DNA of 64,000 nt, taken from positions 32,196 through 96,195 of the IMG/VR virus record IMGVR_UViG_3300025769_014365; one strand, 5' to 3'. A program made the position numbers and the translations under genes. Below are positions 7,944-16,386 of this stretch, in pieces (position 1 is the stretch's first letter; every line of letters starts with the position of its first letter). The DNA comes from a virus. Under the pieces are notes generated by a model. The model was not told where the DNA came from. It saw only the letters and a program-made list of their open reading frames with translations, and searched no databases.

Positions 7944-9102
7944 ATATTCTTAAAACCTTATTTAAAAGGGGAAACATGTCTCCAAAATTTTCATTTCTGT
8001 ACCTATCTGTCTGCAGTATGCGTGCCTTCCTCTGTTCTCTGAGCTCGGGGGTGTCCCTGTCCGCCGCGTTCATGAAACGTATGCTGGGCTGGTAGTCAGT
8101 CAGCATGTGATATCTATCTGTAACAATCTCCTTGACCTGCCGCGGCAGTGTCTGTATGTTGAAAACGTCAGGATCAAAACAAGTGTTGACGTAAAAGAAT
8201 TTGGGCTGGTACTGTGCGACCCACAAAGCCATTTTGGCCCAGTTGAACACGTTGAATATCGATACTGTTGAACATATCTGGAAGTCCATGTTGTCTGTTT
8301 TCATTTCTTTGAATTTAACCAGATTTTGATTCACTTCCCTCCACTTGGCAGGATGTCTCTGGTACTCGAAAGGTGCCCCAACGTCGTCAATGCTGAACGC
8401 CACTTCCACGTGTTTGAAATAACTCCACAGGTCAAATATTTCCTGTGGTGGTAACTGCGTGCCGTTGGTGTTGTAGTGTATGTCTATTTTCTTGGCGTAT
8501 CCTTTCTCAACACAGTGCATCAAGATCTTGAAGTGATCTTTGATCATGAACGGTTCTCCTCCTGTGAACTCGAAATACTCCACGTGCTTGAGATCTTCCT
8601 GCAGGTCCTCGAAGAACTGTGGGTTACGCTTGGGCCATCCGCCCTCTTTTAAATTTTGCCTTGCTACGGGATTCTCACCGTAGTCCAATTCCTCCTGGGC
8701 CCATTTCGAAGAACTCCAAGATCCACATATCCTACACTTGAGGTTACACACGTTGCCCAACTTAAAGTCAATGAACTTCAGCGTTGGCTCGCTATCGGGT
8801 GTCCAGCCCGTCAGGCTCTTCTGCATCTTGTATATGCTGTTCTGTCTCTTGGACGTCTTGCCCGCGTCCTCCTCCTGCCAACAGCTCTGGCAACCTGCCG
8901 GGCGTTCTCCTTTACGGAACTGTTCGCGGAGATCGGTCATGTATGCCGTGTCCTGTATGGATTTGAGGCTCTGTTTATACACCTTCACGCCAGGCACACT
9001 GCCTTTGTACAGACAACACGGAGATGCGCCTCCATTAACATCCACTTCCAGGTGCGTCCATGGCAACGGGCACACGTTTGATTTTATATACTTGTCCACC
9101 AT
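7936..9102 (-). CDS. Radical SAM protein with N-terminal twitch-type Cys domain (copy 1)
   Basis: This 388-residue protein has two Fe-S regions. The N-terminal part has Cys11 (CPLPWTHLEV), Cys29-Cys30 and Cys71/Cys74 (GCQSCW), the pattern of a twitch (half-SPASM) domain that normally binds an auxiliary [4Fe-4S] cluster. The core then has CNLKCRIC (Cys119, 123, 126), the CxxxCxxC motif that binds the cluster cleaving S-adenosylmethionine, and FTGGEP for SAM binding. Placing the twitch domain before the core is the arrangement of N-twitch radical SAM proteins known from phages and marine bacteria; their substrates are not established to my knowledge. It overlaps both neighbours (8 and 19 bases). 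Confidence 0.88.
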   Translation of the reverse strand: MVDKYIKSNVCPLPWTHLEVDVNGGASPCCLYKGSVPGVKVYKQSLKSIQDTAYMTDLREQFRKGERPAGCQSCWQEEDAGKTSKRQNSIYKMQKSLTGWTPDSEPTLKFIDFKLGNVCNLKCRICGSWSSSKWAQEELDYGENPVARQNLKEGGWPKRNPQFFEDLQEDLKHVEYFEFTGGEPFMIKDHFKILMHCVEKGYAKKIDIHYNTNGTQLPPQEIFDLWSYFKHVEVAFSIDDVGAPFEYQRHPAKWREVNQNLVKFKEMKTDNMDFQICSTVSIFNVFNWAKMALWVAQYQPKFFYVNTCFDPDVFNIQTLPRQVKEIVTDRYHMLTDYQPSIRFMNAADRDTPELREQRKARILQTDRYRNENFGDMFPLLNKVLRIYE

Positions 9103-10448
9103 TCCAATGCTTTCTTGTTCTTGCGCAATATTTTCTTTATGTCTGTGCCACGTATGCGATCTAGCCTTTCGATCTCTGCCTTGCCGTCCTTTTGACCTTT
9201 CTTGTACACACCCTCGTCATAGACTAGTTCATTGTTCCTCTTCTGTCTCTGCATCTCATCCAACTGTGAGAAGAAATTGTTCAAATTCTTATTCTTGTAT
9301 TTGATCGTTTTCTCCCTCACGTCGTCTATGATCTCACTCATGATGTCGTACGGCATGAACAACGGTGCCATGGCATTGTCCTCTGAGAAGTTGAAGACCT
9401 GCTTGGTCAGGAGTTCTATATCCAGTTCATTGCTGAGCAAAACCATGTTTTCAAGATCAAACAATCCTGGCATGGTTATCGTGAGGTCCAACTGTATCCG
9501 CTGATGCTGGCCTTTTACATACTTCAAACCATACCTCATGTTTTCTAACCATTCCGAGTACTTCAATCCTGTCCTGATGTACTCTCCCACCTGCCCTGTA
9601 CCGTCAATGGACGCACAGATCTGGAATTGTGGATAGTGTTTCAGTATGTCATCAAACAAGTTTTTACCATAGAAGTTTATTCGGCTCATGTTGGAATTAT
9701 ATCTGGCCAGCACCCTGTCTGAGTATCCTAGTTCTTTGATCCGCTCCATTGCTGTCCAGTGTATTTTCCACATTAATGGCTCTCCTCCACACCAGTACAA
9801 CTCCGTGATCCTTTTTTGCTCAACCGCTGACGTGAACTCTTTGACCACTTGCTGATCATGAAATCTTTCTAATTTTTCTTTTATGTCTTTCCTACCCCAT
9901 ATCCTGTGGTTCTTGTAAACGTACTCTGGGTCGATTTGCACTCCCTCCACGCCCAGACCGTGCTTCTTGTTCTCGGCCTCCCACGTACTGCTCAACATGT
10001 CACCACACATCCTACAACTGAAGTTACAGAGATTAGAGAAACGATAATCAAAACTCTGCACCTTCATGCTCGTCGCACCAGTATCATCCGTAGTGTCAAA
10101 CGCTTCGTCCACTTTGTGCCTGTACAAGTGGTTGAAGTGTTGCCTGTACACTTGTTCGTTCAACAACTTGTCATTGCACACAGCACACTGAGGTATCTCC
10201 TCTCCTGCGAGCAACTTCTGTCTCACACTCCTCATGTATGGCGAGTTCCAATGCTCGTCGAGTGTTGATAGATTGAGGGTATCGTTGTGCCCCGAGGGAT
10301 CCATGGTGTCAATGTACTGTTTGAAGTTTGTCGATGATTCCCTAGAACTGCAACACAGTCTTCTTTCCATCTGCGGAGACAGGTATGTGTGGGTCCACGG
10401 CGCCATGCAGAAGGTCTTGTTGCCTTCTGAAGGTTTAATCCGTTTCAT
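9084..10448 (-). CDS. Radical SAM protein with N-terminal twitch-type Cys domain (copy 2)
   Basis: This 454-residue member has Cys14 (FCMAPWTHTY), Cys32-Cys33 and Cys88/Cys91 (CAVC) in the N-terminal domain, then the radical SAM motif CNFSCRMC (Cys141, 145, 148) and WCGGEPLM. The first domain keeps the same C-PW / CC / CxxC order as copies 1 and 3, so these three form subtype A. A long charged C-terminal extension (about residues 370-454) is not found in copy 1. It is coupled to copy 3 by a 14-base overlap and to copy 1 by 19 bases. The copies differ clearly in sequence, so this is an old paralogous array. Confidence 0.88.
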   Translation of the reverse strand: MKRIKPSEGNKTFCMAPWTHTYLSPQMERRLCCSSRESSTNFKQYIDTMDPSGHNDTLNLSTLDEHWNSPYMRSVRQKLLAGEEIPQCAVCNDKLLNEQVYRQHFNHLYRHKVDEAFDTTDDTGATSMKVQSFDYRFSNLCNFSCRMCGDMLSSTWEAENKKHGLGVEGVQIDPEYVYKNHRIWGRKDIKEKLERFHDQQVVKEFTSAVEQKRITELYWCGGEPLMWKIHWTAMERIKELGYSDRVLARYNSNMSRINFYGKNLFDDILKHYPQFQICASIDGTGQVGEYIRTGLKYSEWLENMRYGLKYVKGQHQRIQLDLTITMPGLFDLENMVLLSNELDIELLTKQVFNFSEDNAMAPLFMPYDIMSEIIDDVREKTIKYKNKNLNNFFSQLDEMQRQKRNNELVYDEGVYKKGQKDGKAEIERLDRIRGTDIKKILRKNKKALEWWTSI

Positions 10449-11718
10449 ACAATTCCTTCAATTCTGGAAAGGTATCCAGCATGTCCTCGTCTCGGATGTC
10501 ATCTAGCCTTTTCATCCAGCTCTTGAACTGATCTATGTGCTCATAGTTGTCCCTGCGCATCATGTAATCTATTCCTGACTGGAAACCCTTCGTGGCCCTT
10601 GTTAGTGGATCCAGGGGTGCCAGCCATTCCAAGTGCTTCTCTATCTTGGCCTTGATTTTCTCTTTGTATGACAGAGGGGCAAGGTCTATCCTCTGCCCAA
10701 AAGGAGACTGCAACAGATTGAAATTGAAATCCTGTGGTTTGAGCAGACCCATGTCCACCCAGTTCCTGTGGAAGTCAGTTATGTGCCAGGCATTGATAAG
10801 TCCCACAGTGGAACTGATGTAGAAGTCCACCTGCGGACACACTTCCAACATCCTTTTCCTGTTGGCCACCACGTCCTCCCATACTGTGCCTTTCCTCATG
10901 AGTTCTGCACGTTTTCCTTCCGCGTCTAGGCTCGCACCTATAGAGACCGTGTCAAACTTTTTCCACAATTCTAGCACGTCCATGTCCTTGAACTTTGTCT
11001 TGGTGAAATTGGTGTTGTATATCAGTCTCACGTGATACATCTTTCTCTTGTCCAGTTCTTTCAGTATCCTGTAGTGTTCCTCCATTATCAAAGGTTCACC
11101 ACCTGCGAAATAGAACTGTTCCACGTGATCGAACTGTGCCAACATCTGTTGCCATATGTCATCGGAATTTCTGCCAACACGCAATATCTTGGCATGTTTT
11201 GGAGGTTCACCCGCCAGTTTCTTATGGTCCTCGTACCAGTTTGAACTGAACCATGTGCCACAACTCCTGCAGGCCAGGTTACACAGGTTGCTGAATCGTA
11301 TGTCCCAATACTTGATAACGAAGTCTGCGCTTCCGTCCTCCTTGGTGTTGTCCACCATTCCTATGTTGTGTCCAAAATGCTTGTTGGAACTCATACGTAG
11401 ACTGAAGAATCCTGACTTCTCTTGATCATAACACTTAGTGCAGTTCTTACTCGGTTTGTTTGACAGCATGTTCTGTCTCAACTGCCTCATGTCTTTGCCA
11501 TTGAATACCGTCTCCATGGAATCTTCGTTGAGGTTGCCAACTGGGTATTCGTCTATGGCGAAACAACAGGGATAGGCCCGTCCATCGGGGAAGGCATGAA
11601 GATGCAACCATGGCATCATGCAGAACGTTTCACTGTCTATCAACAGCTCGCGCTGTCTGTCGGTCATGTCTTTTATTTTTAACTTCTCGGGCTCTTTGGC
11701 CCCATAATCATATGCCAC
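10435..11718 (-). CDS. Radical SAM protein with N-terminal twitch-type Cys domain (copy 3)
   Basis: This 427-residue member has Cys33 (FCMMPWLHLHA), Cys51-Cys52 and Cys93/Cys96 (CTKC) as auxiliary-cluster candidates and CNLACRSC (Cys146, 150, 153) as the SAM cluster, with AGGEPLI following. The start is a GTG at 11718 with AGGAG nine bases upstream; the first Met-equivalent is followed by AYDYGAKEP. It overlaps copy 4 by 11 bases. Of the three subtype A copies, its spacing between the CC pair and the CxxC pair (about 41 residues) matches copy 1. Confidence 0.88.
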   Translation of the reverse strand: MAYDYGAKEPEKLKIKDMTDRQRELLIDSETFCMMPWLHLHAFPDGRAYPCCFAIDEYPVGNLNEDSMETVFNGKDMRQLRQNMLSNKPSKNCTKCYDQEKSGFFSLRMSSNKHFGHNIGMVDNTKEDGSADFVIKYWDIRFSNLCNLACRSCGTWFSSNWYEDHKKLAGEPPKHAKILRVGRNSDDIWQQMLAQFDHVEQFYFAGGEPLIMEEHYRILKELDKRKMYHVRLIYNTNFTKTKFKDMDVLELWKKFDTVSIGASLDAEGKRAELMRKGTVWEDVVANRKRMLEVCPQVDFYISSTVGLINAWHITDFHRNWVDMGLLKPQDFNFNLLQSPFGQRIDLAPLSYKEKIKAKIEKHLEWLAPLDPLTRATKGFQSGIDYMMRRDNYEHIDQFKSWMKRLDDIRDEDMLDTFPELKELYETD

Positions 11719-13051
11719 GGTACCATTCTCCTATTATTGGGAAAGTCTTTTCAAAGTCTTTTCCTGATCGCTTGTCGTATTGGCTGTAGAACGCCTTGAA
11801 GTCTTTTTGTAACTTTTCCTGGGTGGCCGCACCCGCATGCGGTGTTTTGACAACATCCAAGTAATCTATCAGCCTCTGTGTTTGATTCACTTCCATGCCC
11901 TCCAGCCATTTCTCATGGGTATTTAAAAATTTTACCAAGTCCCCTTTAAATTTATTCCTCAGGTCGTCTGGTAAAACAAGCGGTGATTGAAAGCTCGGAA
12001 ATCTCAGTATGTTCAGTGTGTAGTTCAAACTCGGCCCATACACCTTGGCCGCATTTTTAAACCATACAATTTTCTCAAGGAATTCAGGTAATGTTTCCAA
12101 GCAAAGTGCGTTGATCGTTGCCATGTTGTGTATTTCAGAAGGAATTTTATCAACCATCATGTGTAGCAGATTGGAATGCCATGAACTGAAGTCAAGTCCG
12201 TCCCTGATGTATTCAGCCTGTGAGAAAGTCGCTTCACAACTGGTGTACAGATGGAAGTTTTTGAAATCTTTGAGTTTTGTTTTGAACCTATCGATTATGC
12301 TCTGCTTGGCACCCAAGTTGGAGTTTATCGCTATTCGCATGTTGGGATTCATTTTGTCGCCCTGTGTCTCTATCCAATCCAACAGTCTCCATAGGTTAGG
12401 TGACATCATGGGTTCTCCGCCAGTGATCCGTAATTCATCCAAACTCTTGTGTAGATCTGATTCCCACCATCGGTAGAACGCCTCCACGTAGGGATTGGTC
12501 TCGTCCTTCTTGTATGGTTCTGCGGAGTCGTGTGCGTGTGTGAAATGATCGCGCCCATCTGTGGCCAGCCCTGTGTATGGTCCTTGTCTCTTGATATTGT
12601 TTGCCCATGTGGAACTGAACGCGGGGTTACAGTATGTACAGGCAAAGTTACAGGTCCTGTCAAATGCTATCTCCAATGTTTTAAGATTCACGTTATCCTC
12701 ATAGGGTGATTCATAGGCCTTCTGTAGATCCTCGTTGGAGAAGATTTTTGATTTATATACCCTGTCACTGATGTTGTCCCTGGCTATGTCCTCGATCTTC
12801 CAGCAGTACTCACACCCTGCAGGTCTTTCGCCACACTGCATCTGTTTGCGTTCTGCTTTCTTTTGTTTTGTGTTGTGTATCGCACTCGGATTGGTCTTTA
12901 TCTCTTCCAGGTCTATCTTGTGTGGCAAAGGATGGTGACAACTGGTGGTCATGCCACTGCCAAGCCAGATGGTTGCGTTATACCACTTGGCTCCGCAAAA
13001 ACTCGCGCTCTTTGTGTCTAGTATTTTCTTTTTATACTCGAGATCTTCCAT
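11708..13051 (-). CDS. Radical SAM protein with variant N-terminal Cys domain (copy 4)
   Basis: This member (447 residues) belongs to a second subtype, B. Its N-terminal domain has Cys19 (FCGAKW instead of C-x-x-PW), a single Cys38 in SCHHPLPHKI where subtype A has a Cys pair, and Cys80/Cys83 (GCEYCW). The SAM motif is CNFACTYC (Cys134, 138, 141), followed by TGGEPMM. I start it at ATG 13051, four bases after GAAGGA; a TTG four codons upstream has no ribosome site. It shares the HNT...GERPAGC style of segment with copy 5, and an SGNH-like gene lies between the two. Confidence 0.86.
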   Translation of the reverse strand: MEDLEYKKKILDTKSASFCGAKWYNATIWLGSGMTTSCHHPLPHKIDLEEIKTNPSAIHNTKQKKAERKQMQCGERPAGCEYCWKIEDIARDNISDRVYKSKIFSNEDLQKAYESPYEDNVNLKTLEIAFDRTCNFACTYCNPAFSSTWANNIKRQGPYTGLATDGRDHFTHAHDSAEPYKKDETNPYVEAFYRWWESDLHKSLDELRITGGEPMMSPNLWRLLDWIETQGDKMNPNMRIAINSNLGAKQSIIDRFKTKLKDFKNFHLYTSCEATFSQAEYIRDGLDFSSWHSNLLHMMVDKIPSEIHNMATINALCLETLPEFLEKIVWFKNAAKVYGPSLNYTLNILRFPSFQSPLVLPDDLRNKFKGDLVKFLNTHEKWLEGMEVNQTQRLIDYLDVVKTPHAGAATQEKLQKDFKAFYSQYDKRSGKDFEKTFPIIGEWYRGI

Positions 13052-13778
13052 CTTTTCCTTCAAAATAATTTTTTAACTTGCTGTATTCGTCTTCCGGACA
13101 GACAATGTCACTCTCGAACATGATGTCCTTGACCCAATGGTAGTGTGCTATTGGCGGAGGGTGGGACTCATTCTTAATGTAATACTCCCTGTAATTATCC
13201 TCCGCAAACTCCGATAGCCCTTGCCTGTCTTTGTAGAAAGTGAATTTCGTCCAATCTATTTCATTGGTCAAGGCACGTTCACTTTCACTGTGAGGTTCGT
13301 CACGTAACACAAACTTGTTGAATATCATCATTGTGTAGGGTATTTTCTTTCTGTCAAGAAACAGTTGGGTCCTCAAAATCTGTTCCAACGTCCTATACTG
13401 TTGATGTTGCTCGTTAAGAAAATGCCTTTGATAGTACTCATGCTTTTCCGCAAGCCTGTGTCCTCCGAACCAGGTGCTCCATTTGTAATCGTCATCCCAC
13501 ACCCTGTAGGTTATTCTGCCATCTAAGTGATCGACGTCTTCATCCAAAGTTATAACTTCATATCTATCTACCCCTGACCACATGACGTACATGTGATCTA
13601 TGTTCTTGTATTTCATCGCACTGTTTATACAGGCACGAGCTATGGTCTCGTTGCCGGACGCGGATCTTCCGTGGTTCAGAATGTCTTTGCCACCGTTGAA
13701 CCATGGCACGAACTTGGGCCAACATGGCCATTTGTACCGCGTGAAACTGCAACCGTGCGCAATGGTCTTGTCAGGCAT
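13032..13778 (-). CDS. SGNH/GDSL-like protein, second copy
   Basis: This 248-residue protein starts MPDKTIAHGCSFTRYKW; GCSFT supplies the candidate nucleophile Ser, SASGNETIA the Gly/Asn region, and SHPPPIAHYHW near the C-terminus the HPxxxAH block with the catalytic His. It is a divergent relative of 7146-7943. In contrast to that copy, the Asp of a DxxH pair is not obvious (the residues before the His are Glu-Ser). It sits between the two subtype B radical SAM genes, overlapping both (20 and 8 bases). An esterase or a binding role on a glycan is possible. Confidence 0.62.
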   Translation of the reverse strand: MPDKTIAHGCSFTRYKWPCWPKFVPWFNGGKDILNHGRSASGNETIARACINSAMKYKNIDHMYVMWSGVDRYEVITLDEDVDHLDGRITYRVWDDDYKWSTWFGGHRLAEKHEYYQRHFLNEQHQQYRTLEQILRTQLFLDRKKIPYTMMIFNKFVLRDEPHSESERALTNEIDWTKFTFYKDRQGLSEFAEDNYREYYIKNESHPPPIAHYHWVKDIMFESDIVCPEDEYSKLKNYFEGKDGRSRV

Positions 13779-15141
13779 TCCTGCACTCCTCCCAGAACTC
13801 TTCCATTTCAGGGAAAATGTTCATGAAGTTCGTACTCCTCCTGCGATCGTGTTCGTTGAAGAAGGCATAGAAGTTCTTCTTTTGCTTGGTTCCTGTGTCC
13901 GCATTGTCTCGCCAGTATTTCAGATTACGTTGCATTTTCTGTATTTCAAAATCATTGAATCTACGGAATCTATTTTCATTGCCAGAATGCTTTCGCATGT
14001 ACTCGATGTTTTCCTCATGAATCATTTGATACGATTCCGGTAACAGTGTTATCTGTTGCCATGCTGGTTGCCTCAGCAAGGGTATGTCAAACCAGATCCG
14101 TTGGTAAGTTGTGCTGTATTTGCCTCGAAGTTCCAGTATCTTTTCTAAGAGTTTGTCAAGGCTGGTCACGCTGAGATTGTTGTATGTGCAGATGAATGTG
14201 ATCGAATTCCTACGTGGTATGCGATCAAGGAACTCCTCCACGTTGTCCATCATGTAGTTGAAGTCCAGCCCATTCCTTATGTACTCTGCTCTTTTGCCAA
14301 ACCCGTCAACACTGACAAACTGCATCATGTGTTCCACTTTGTCCTCCATGCAGATGTTCTTGGCCATGTTGAAATACTTTTGTTTGAGTTTTGGGTCAGC
14401 GGGACACATGTTGGACGTCACGTTCAAGTGCAGGTCATTCTTGGGATGGTCTATTATGTACTGTAATACCTTGTAGGTGTTGGGATCCATCATGGGCTCT
14501 CCCCCGGTCATACGGAAGTGTTTGAGATTCTTGTAAAGGGTGGGCCACCATCTCCAGAACGCTGTGACGTAGGGATTCTCTTCCCTGTTGGGTATTGGTC
14601 TGTTGCGTCCTTGGAAATGCTCTGGCATGTTGTGTGGTGGAGAAGTGGGGTATTCACCATAACGCTCTACTTCTTTGCCCCACGTGGTGGAAAACTGTGG
14701 TGAACAGTAACTGCATTTCAAGTTGCAGGCATGGTTGAAGTTGACTTCTACGTAACGTGGAGTCCATTTGTCATCCAGAGGGTTCTTGCGGATCTCGTCG
14801 AAATCCTGCATGGCCCATGGTTCGCCTGACCTGTAGTGCCTATCACTCATCTCCCCTGTCTTTTCTATGTTCCAGCAGTAGGAACAGCCTTCGGGCTGTT
14901 TGCCCTCCAACATCTCCTTCCTCTGTTGCAGTTTCTCCGCGGTGTTGTGCAGTCCCGCTGGATTGTAGTTGAGCTTGTTTGGATTGATGTTGTGCAGTGG
15001 TGGATGATAACAACTGTTCGTTAGTCCCGTGGGCAGGTGTAGTGACGTTTGGTTCCATTTGGCCAGACACATGGTTGGCGATATCGTGGCGAGTTTTTGC
15101 TTGGCCTTGTCAGCATCAGATTTGTAATCACTTGTACTCAC
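13771..15141 (-). CDS. Radical SAM protein with variant N-terminal Cys domain (copy 5)
   Basis: This 456-residue subtype B member has Cys25 (MCLAKWNQTS), a single Cys44 in SCYHPPLHNI, Cys86/Cys89 (GCSYCW), and the SAM-cluster motif CNLKCSYC (Cys139, 143, 146), followed by TGGEPMM. The start is a GTG at 15141 with AGGAG nine bases upstream, and it overlaps the glycosyltransferase-like stop by 14 bases. The C-SYCW and HNT segments are almost interchangeable with copy 4, so copies 4 and 5 are sister genes that probably act on related substrates, each beside the SGNH-like protein. Confidence 0.88.
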   Translation of the reverse strand: MSTSDYKSDADKAKQKLATISPTMCLAKWNQTSLHLPTGLTNSCYHPPLHNINPNKLNYNPAGLHNTAEKLQQRKEMLEGKQPEGCSYCWNIEKTGEMSDRHYRSGEPWAMQDFDEIRKNPLDDKWTPRYVEVNFNHACNLKCSYCSPQFSTTWGKEVERYGEYPTSPPHNMPEHFQGRNRPIPNREENPYVTAFWRWWPTLYKNLKHFRMTGGEPMMDPNTYKVLQYIIDHPKNDLHLNVTSNMCPADPKLKQKYFNMAKNICMEDKVEHMMQFVSVDGFGKRAEYIRNGLDFNYMMDNVEEFLDRIPRRNSITFICTYNNLSVTSLDKLLEKILELRGKYSTTYQRIWFDIPLLRQPAWQQITLLPESYQMIHEENIEYMRKHSGNENRFRRFNDFEIQKMQRNLKYWRDNADTGTKQKKNFYAFFNEHDRRRSTNFMNIFPEMEEFWEECRNA

Positions 15142-16051
15142 GGTCTTGTACTCCTCTGTTCCTGTGTTCGGGCATTGTGAATTTGAAGAAACGACTGTCT
15201 TCCGCTGTGAAATCCGCTATGGGCACGTCCAACCTCTGTTTGATGCTCTCGCCATACGCCTGGATCTCATCGTCTATGTTGTTGACATCTATTTTGCTCA
15301 AAAACACGTCTTTCATTCCATTGATGTCGCTGATGTCGTGTTGCTCATTGCTTCCTATCACTGTGTTGTAAAGTCCCATCCTGGCACCGAGGATTGCGTA
15401 TTTGCCGTTCTCTACGTCTGCCCCCACCGTCATCCAGGTGCTTAACACACGGAGGTTAGGAGGCCATATCGTTTTATTGAAACCGTTGGCCGGTATTGGT
15501 TTGCCCTTGTCAAGTCCCATCTTCACGCCCTCCCTGTATCCAGCGGTAAACGCCTGGTACTTTTCTGCATTTATCACTGTGGTCGAATAGCAGTTGTGTA
15601 GGTTTTCATGCGGCACTCCCCAACAGAAATCCAACTTGTTCTCTTCGGTGTCCGCGTTTTCGTGTGTCCTCATGGTCAGACAGGTCTGCTTGGGCCATCC
15701 TACTAATCCACCATTGCCGTACACCAACCCATTCACGTTGTTTTTAGCACGCCACCTATGTACCGCTTCCGGATTACTCTTGCTCCAATCCAACGTCTCG
15801 AGCAGGAATTTTTCGTCTATGACGTTGTCACCGTCCACCGAAATAAAGAAATCAGTCTCCGCCAGTTCCGCGGCGGCCTTGTGCGCAGAATCGAACCCCA
15901 CAACTCCGTCAACACGTTTGGCCCACGGCACCTTGTTTTTTAGATCTGCCCAATTCAGTTCCTTGTTGGGTTCTCTGAAACTTATGTACACGAAATCTAG
16001 ATCGCTGATCCTCACACGTTTGGACCTATCTGTGTTAAATGTGTTATTCAT
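15128..16051 (-). CDS. Putative glycosyltransferase with DxD motif
   Basis: This 307-residue protein looks like a GT-A-type transferase. An N-terminal strand (DFVYISFREPN), a helix rich in Ala (AHKAAAELAETD) and then SVDGDN, whose Asp73 and Asp75 form the DxD motif that holds the metal and nucleotide sugar, are followed by NNVNGLVYGNGG. A late FCWGVPHENLH segment may be the acceptor site. Its relative at 2299-3618 lacks the DxD. It starts 11 bases after the 107-residue gene, with AAGG ahead of the ATG. Target glycan is unknown; context suggests surface or virion glycosylation. Confidence 0.65.
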   Translation of the reverse strand: MNNTFNTDRSKRVRISDLDFVYISFREPNKELNWADLKNKVPWAKRVDGVVGFDSAHKAAAELAETDFFISVDGDNVIDEKFLLETLDWSKSNPEAVHRWRAKNNVNGLVYGNGGLVGWPKQTCLTMRTHENADTEENKLDFCWGVPHENLHNCYSTTVINAEKYQAFTAGYREGVKMGLDKGKPIPANGFNKTIWPPNLRVLSTWMTVGADVENGKYAILGARMGLYNTVIGSNEQHDISDINGMKDVFLSKIDVNNIDDEIQAYGESIKQRLDVPIADFTAEDSRFFKFTMPEHRNRGVQDREYK

Positions 16052-16062
16052 TTCTTTTCACC

Positions 16063-16386
16063 TTACTCGTACTCGAGTAACCATGCCTTCCCCCCATCCA
16101 CAATTCCTACGGGCCAATGTATGTCTCCATCCAAGAACACGTAACCTTTGTGTGGGCTCGATATCAACTCAGAATACTGTGTCTTTGCCTTGGGTACTTT
16201 TGGAGGTTTCACGATTACCTCTGTTTTTCCATCCGCGTAAGACAGTGTGTAGTGTTGGGTACCCCGTGACATTATCTCTAATTTCTTGTCCAGTGAGACT
16301 TCCACTTGTTTGCCTTCCACATCAACGAAATGCTTCTTGATCGGCCTGACCTTTAGATTGTCGAGTGCTTTAAAAATTTCTGACAT
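16063..16386 (-). CDS. Protein of unknown function (107 residues)
   Basis: I start this gene at the ATG at 16386 because AAGGAGAT stands just upstream; a longer frame reaching 16434 lies inside the neighbouring gene. The product is basic in the middle (KPPKVPKAK) and seems to be mostly beta strand, with a C-terminal part (YVFLDGDIHWPVGIVDGG) that reads like a small barrel or loop domain. There are no Cys and no membrane segment. It overlaps the preceding glycosyltransferase by 17 bases. I find no family motif. Confidence 0.6.
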   Translation of the reverse strand: MSEIFKALDNLKVRPIKKHFVDVEGKQVEVSLDKKLEIMSRGTQHYTLSYADGKTEVIVKPPKVPKAKTQYSELISSPHKGYVFLDGDIHWPVGIVDGGKAWLLEYE

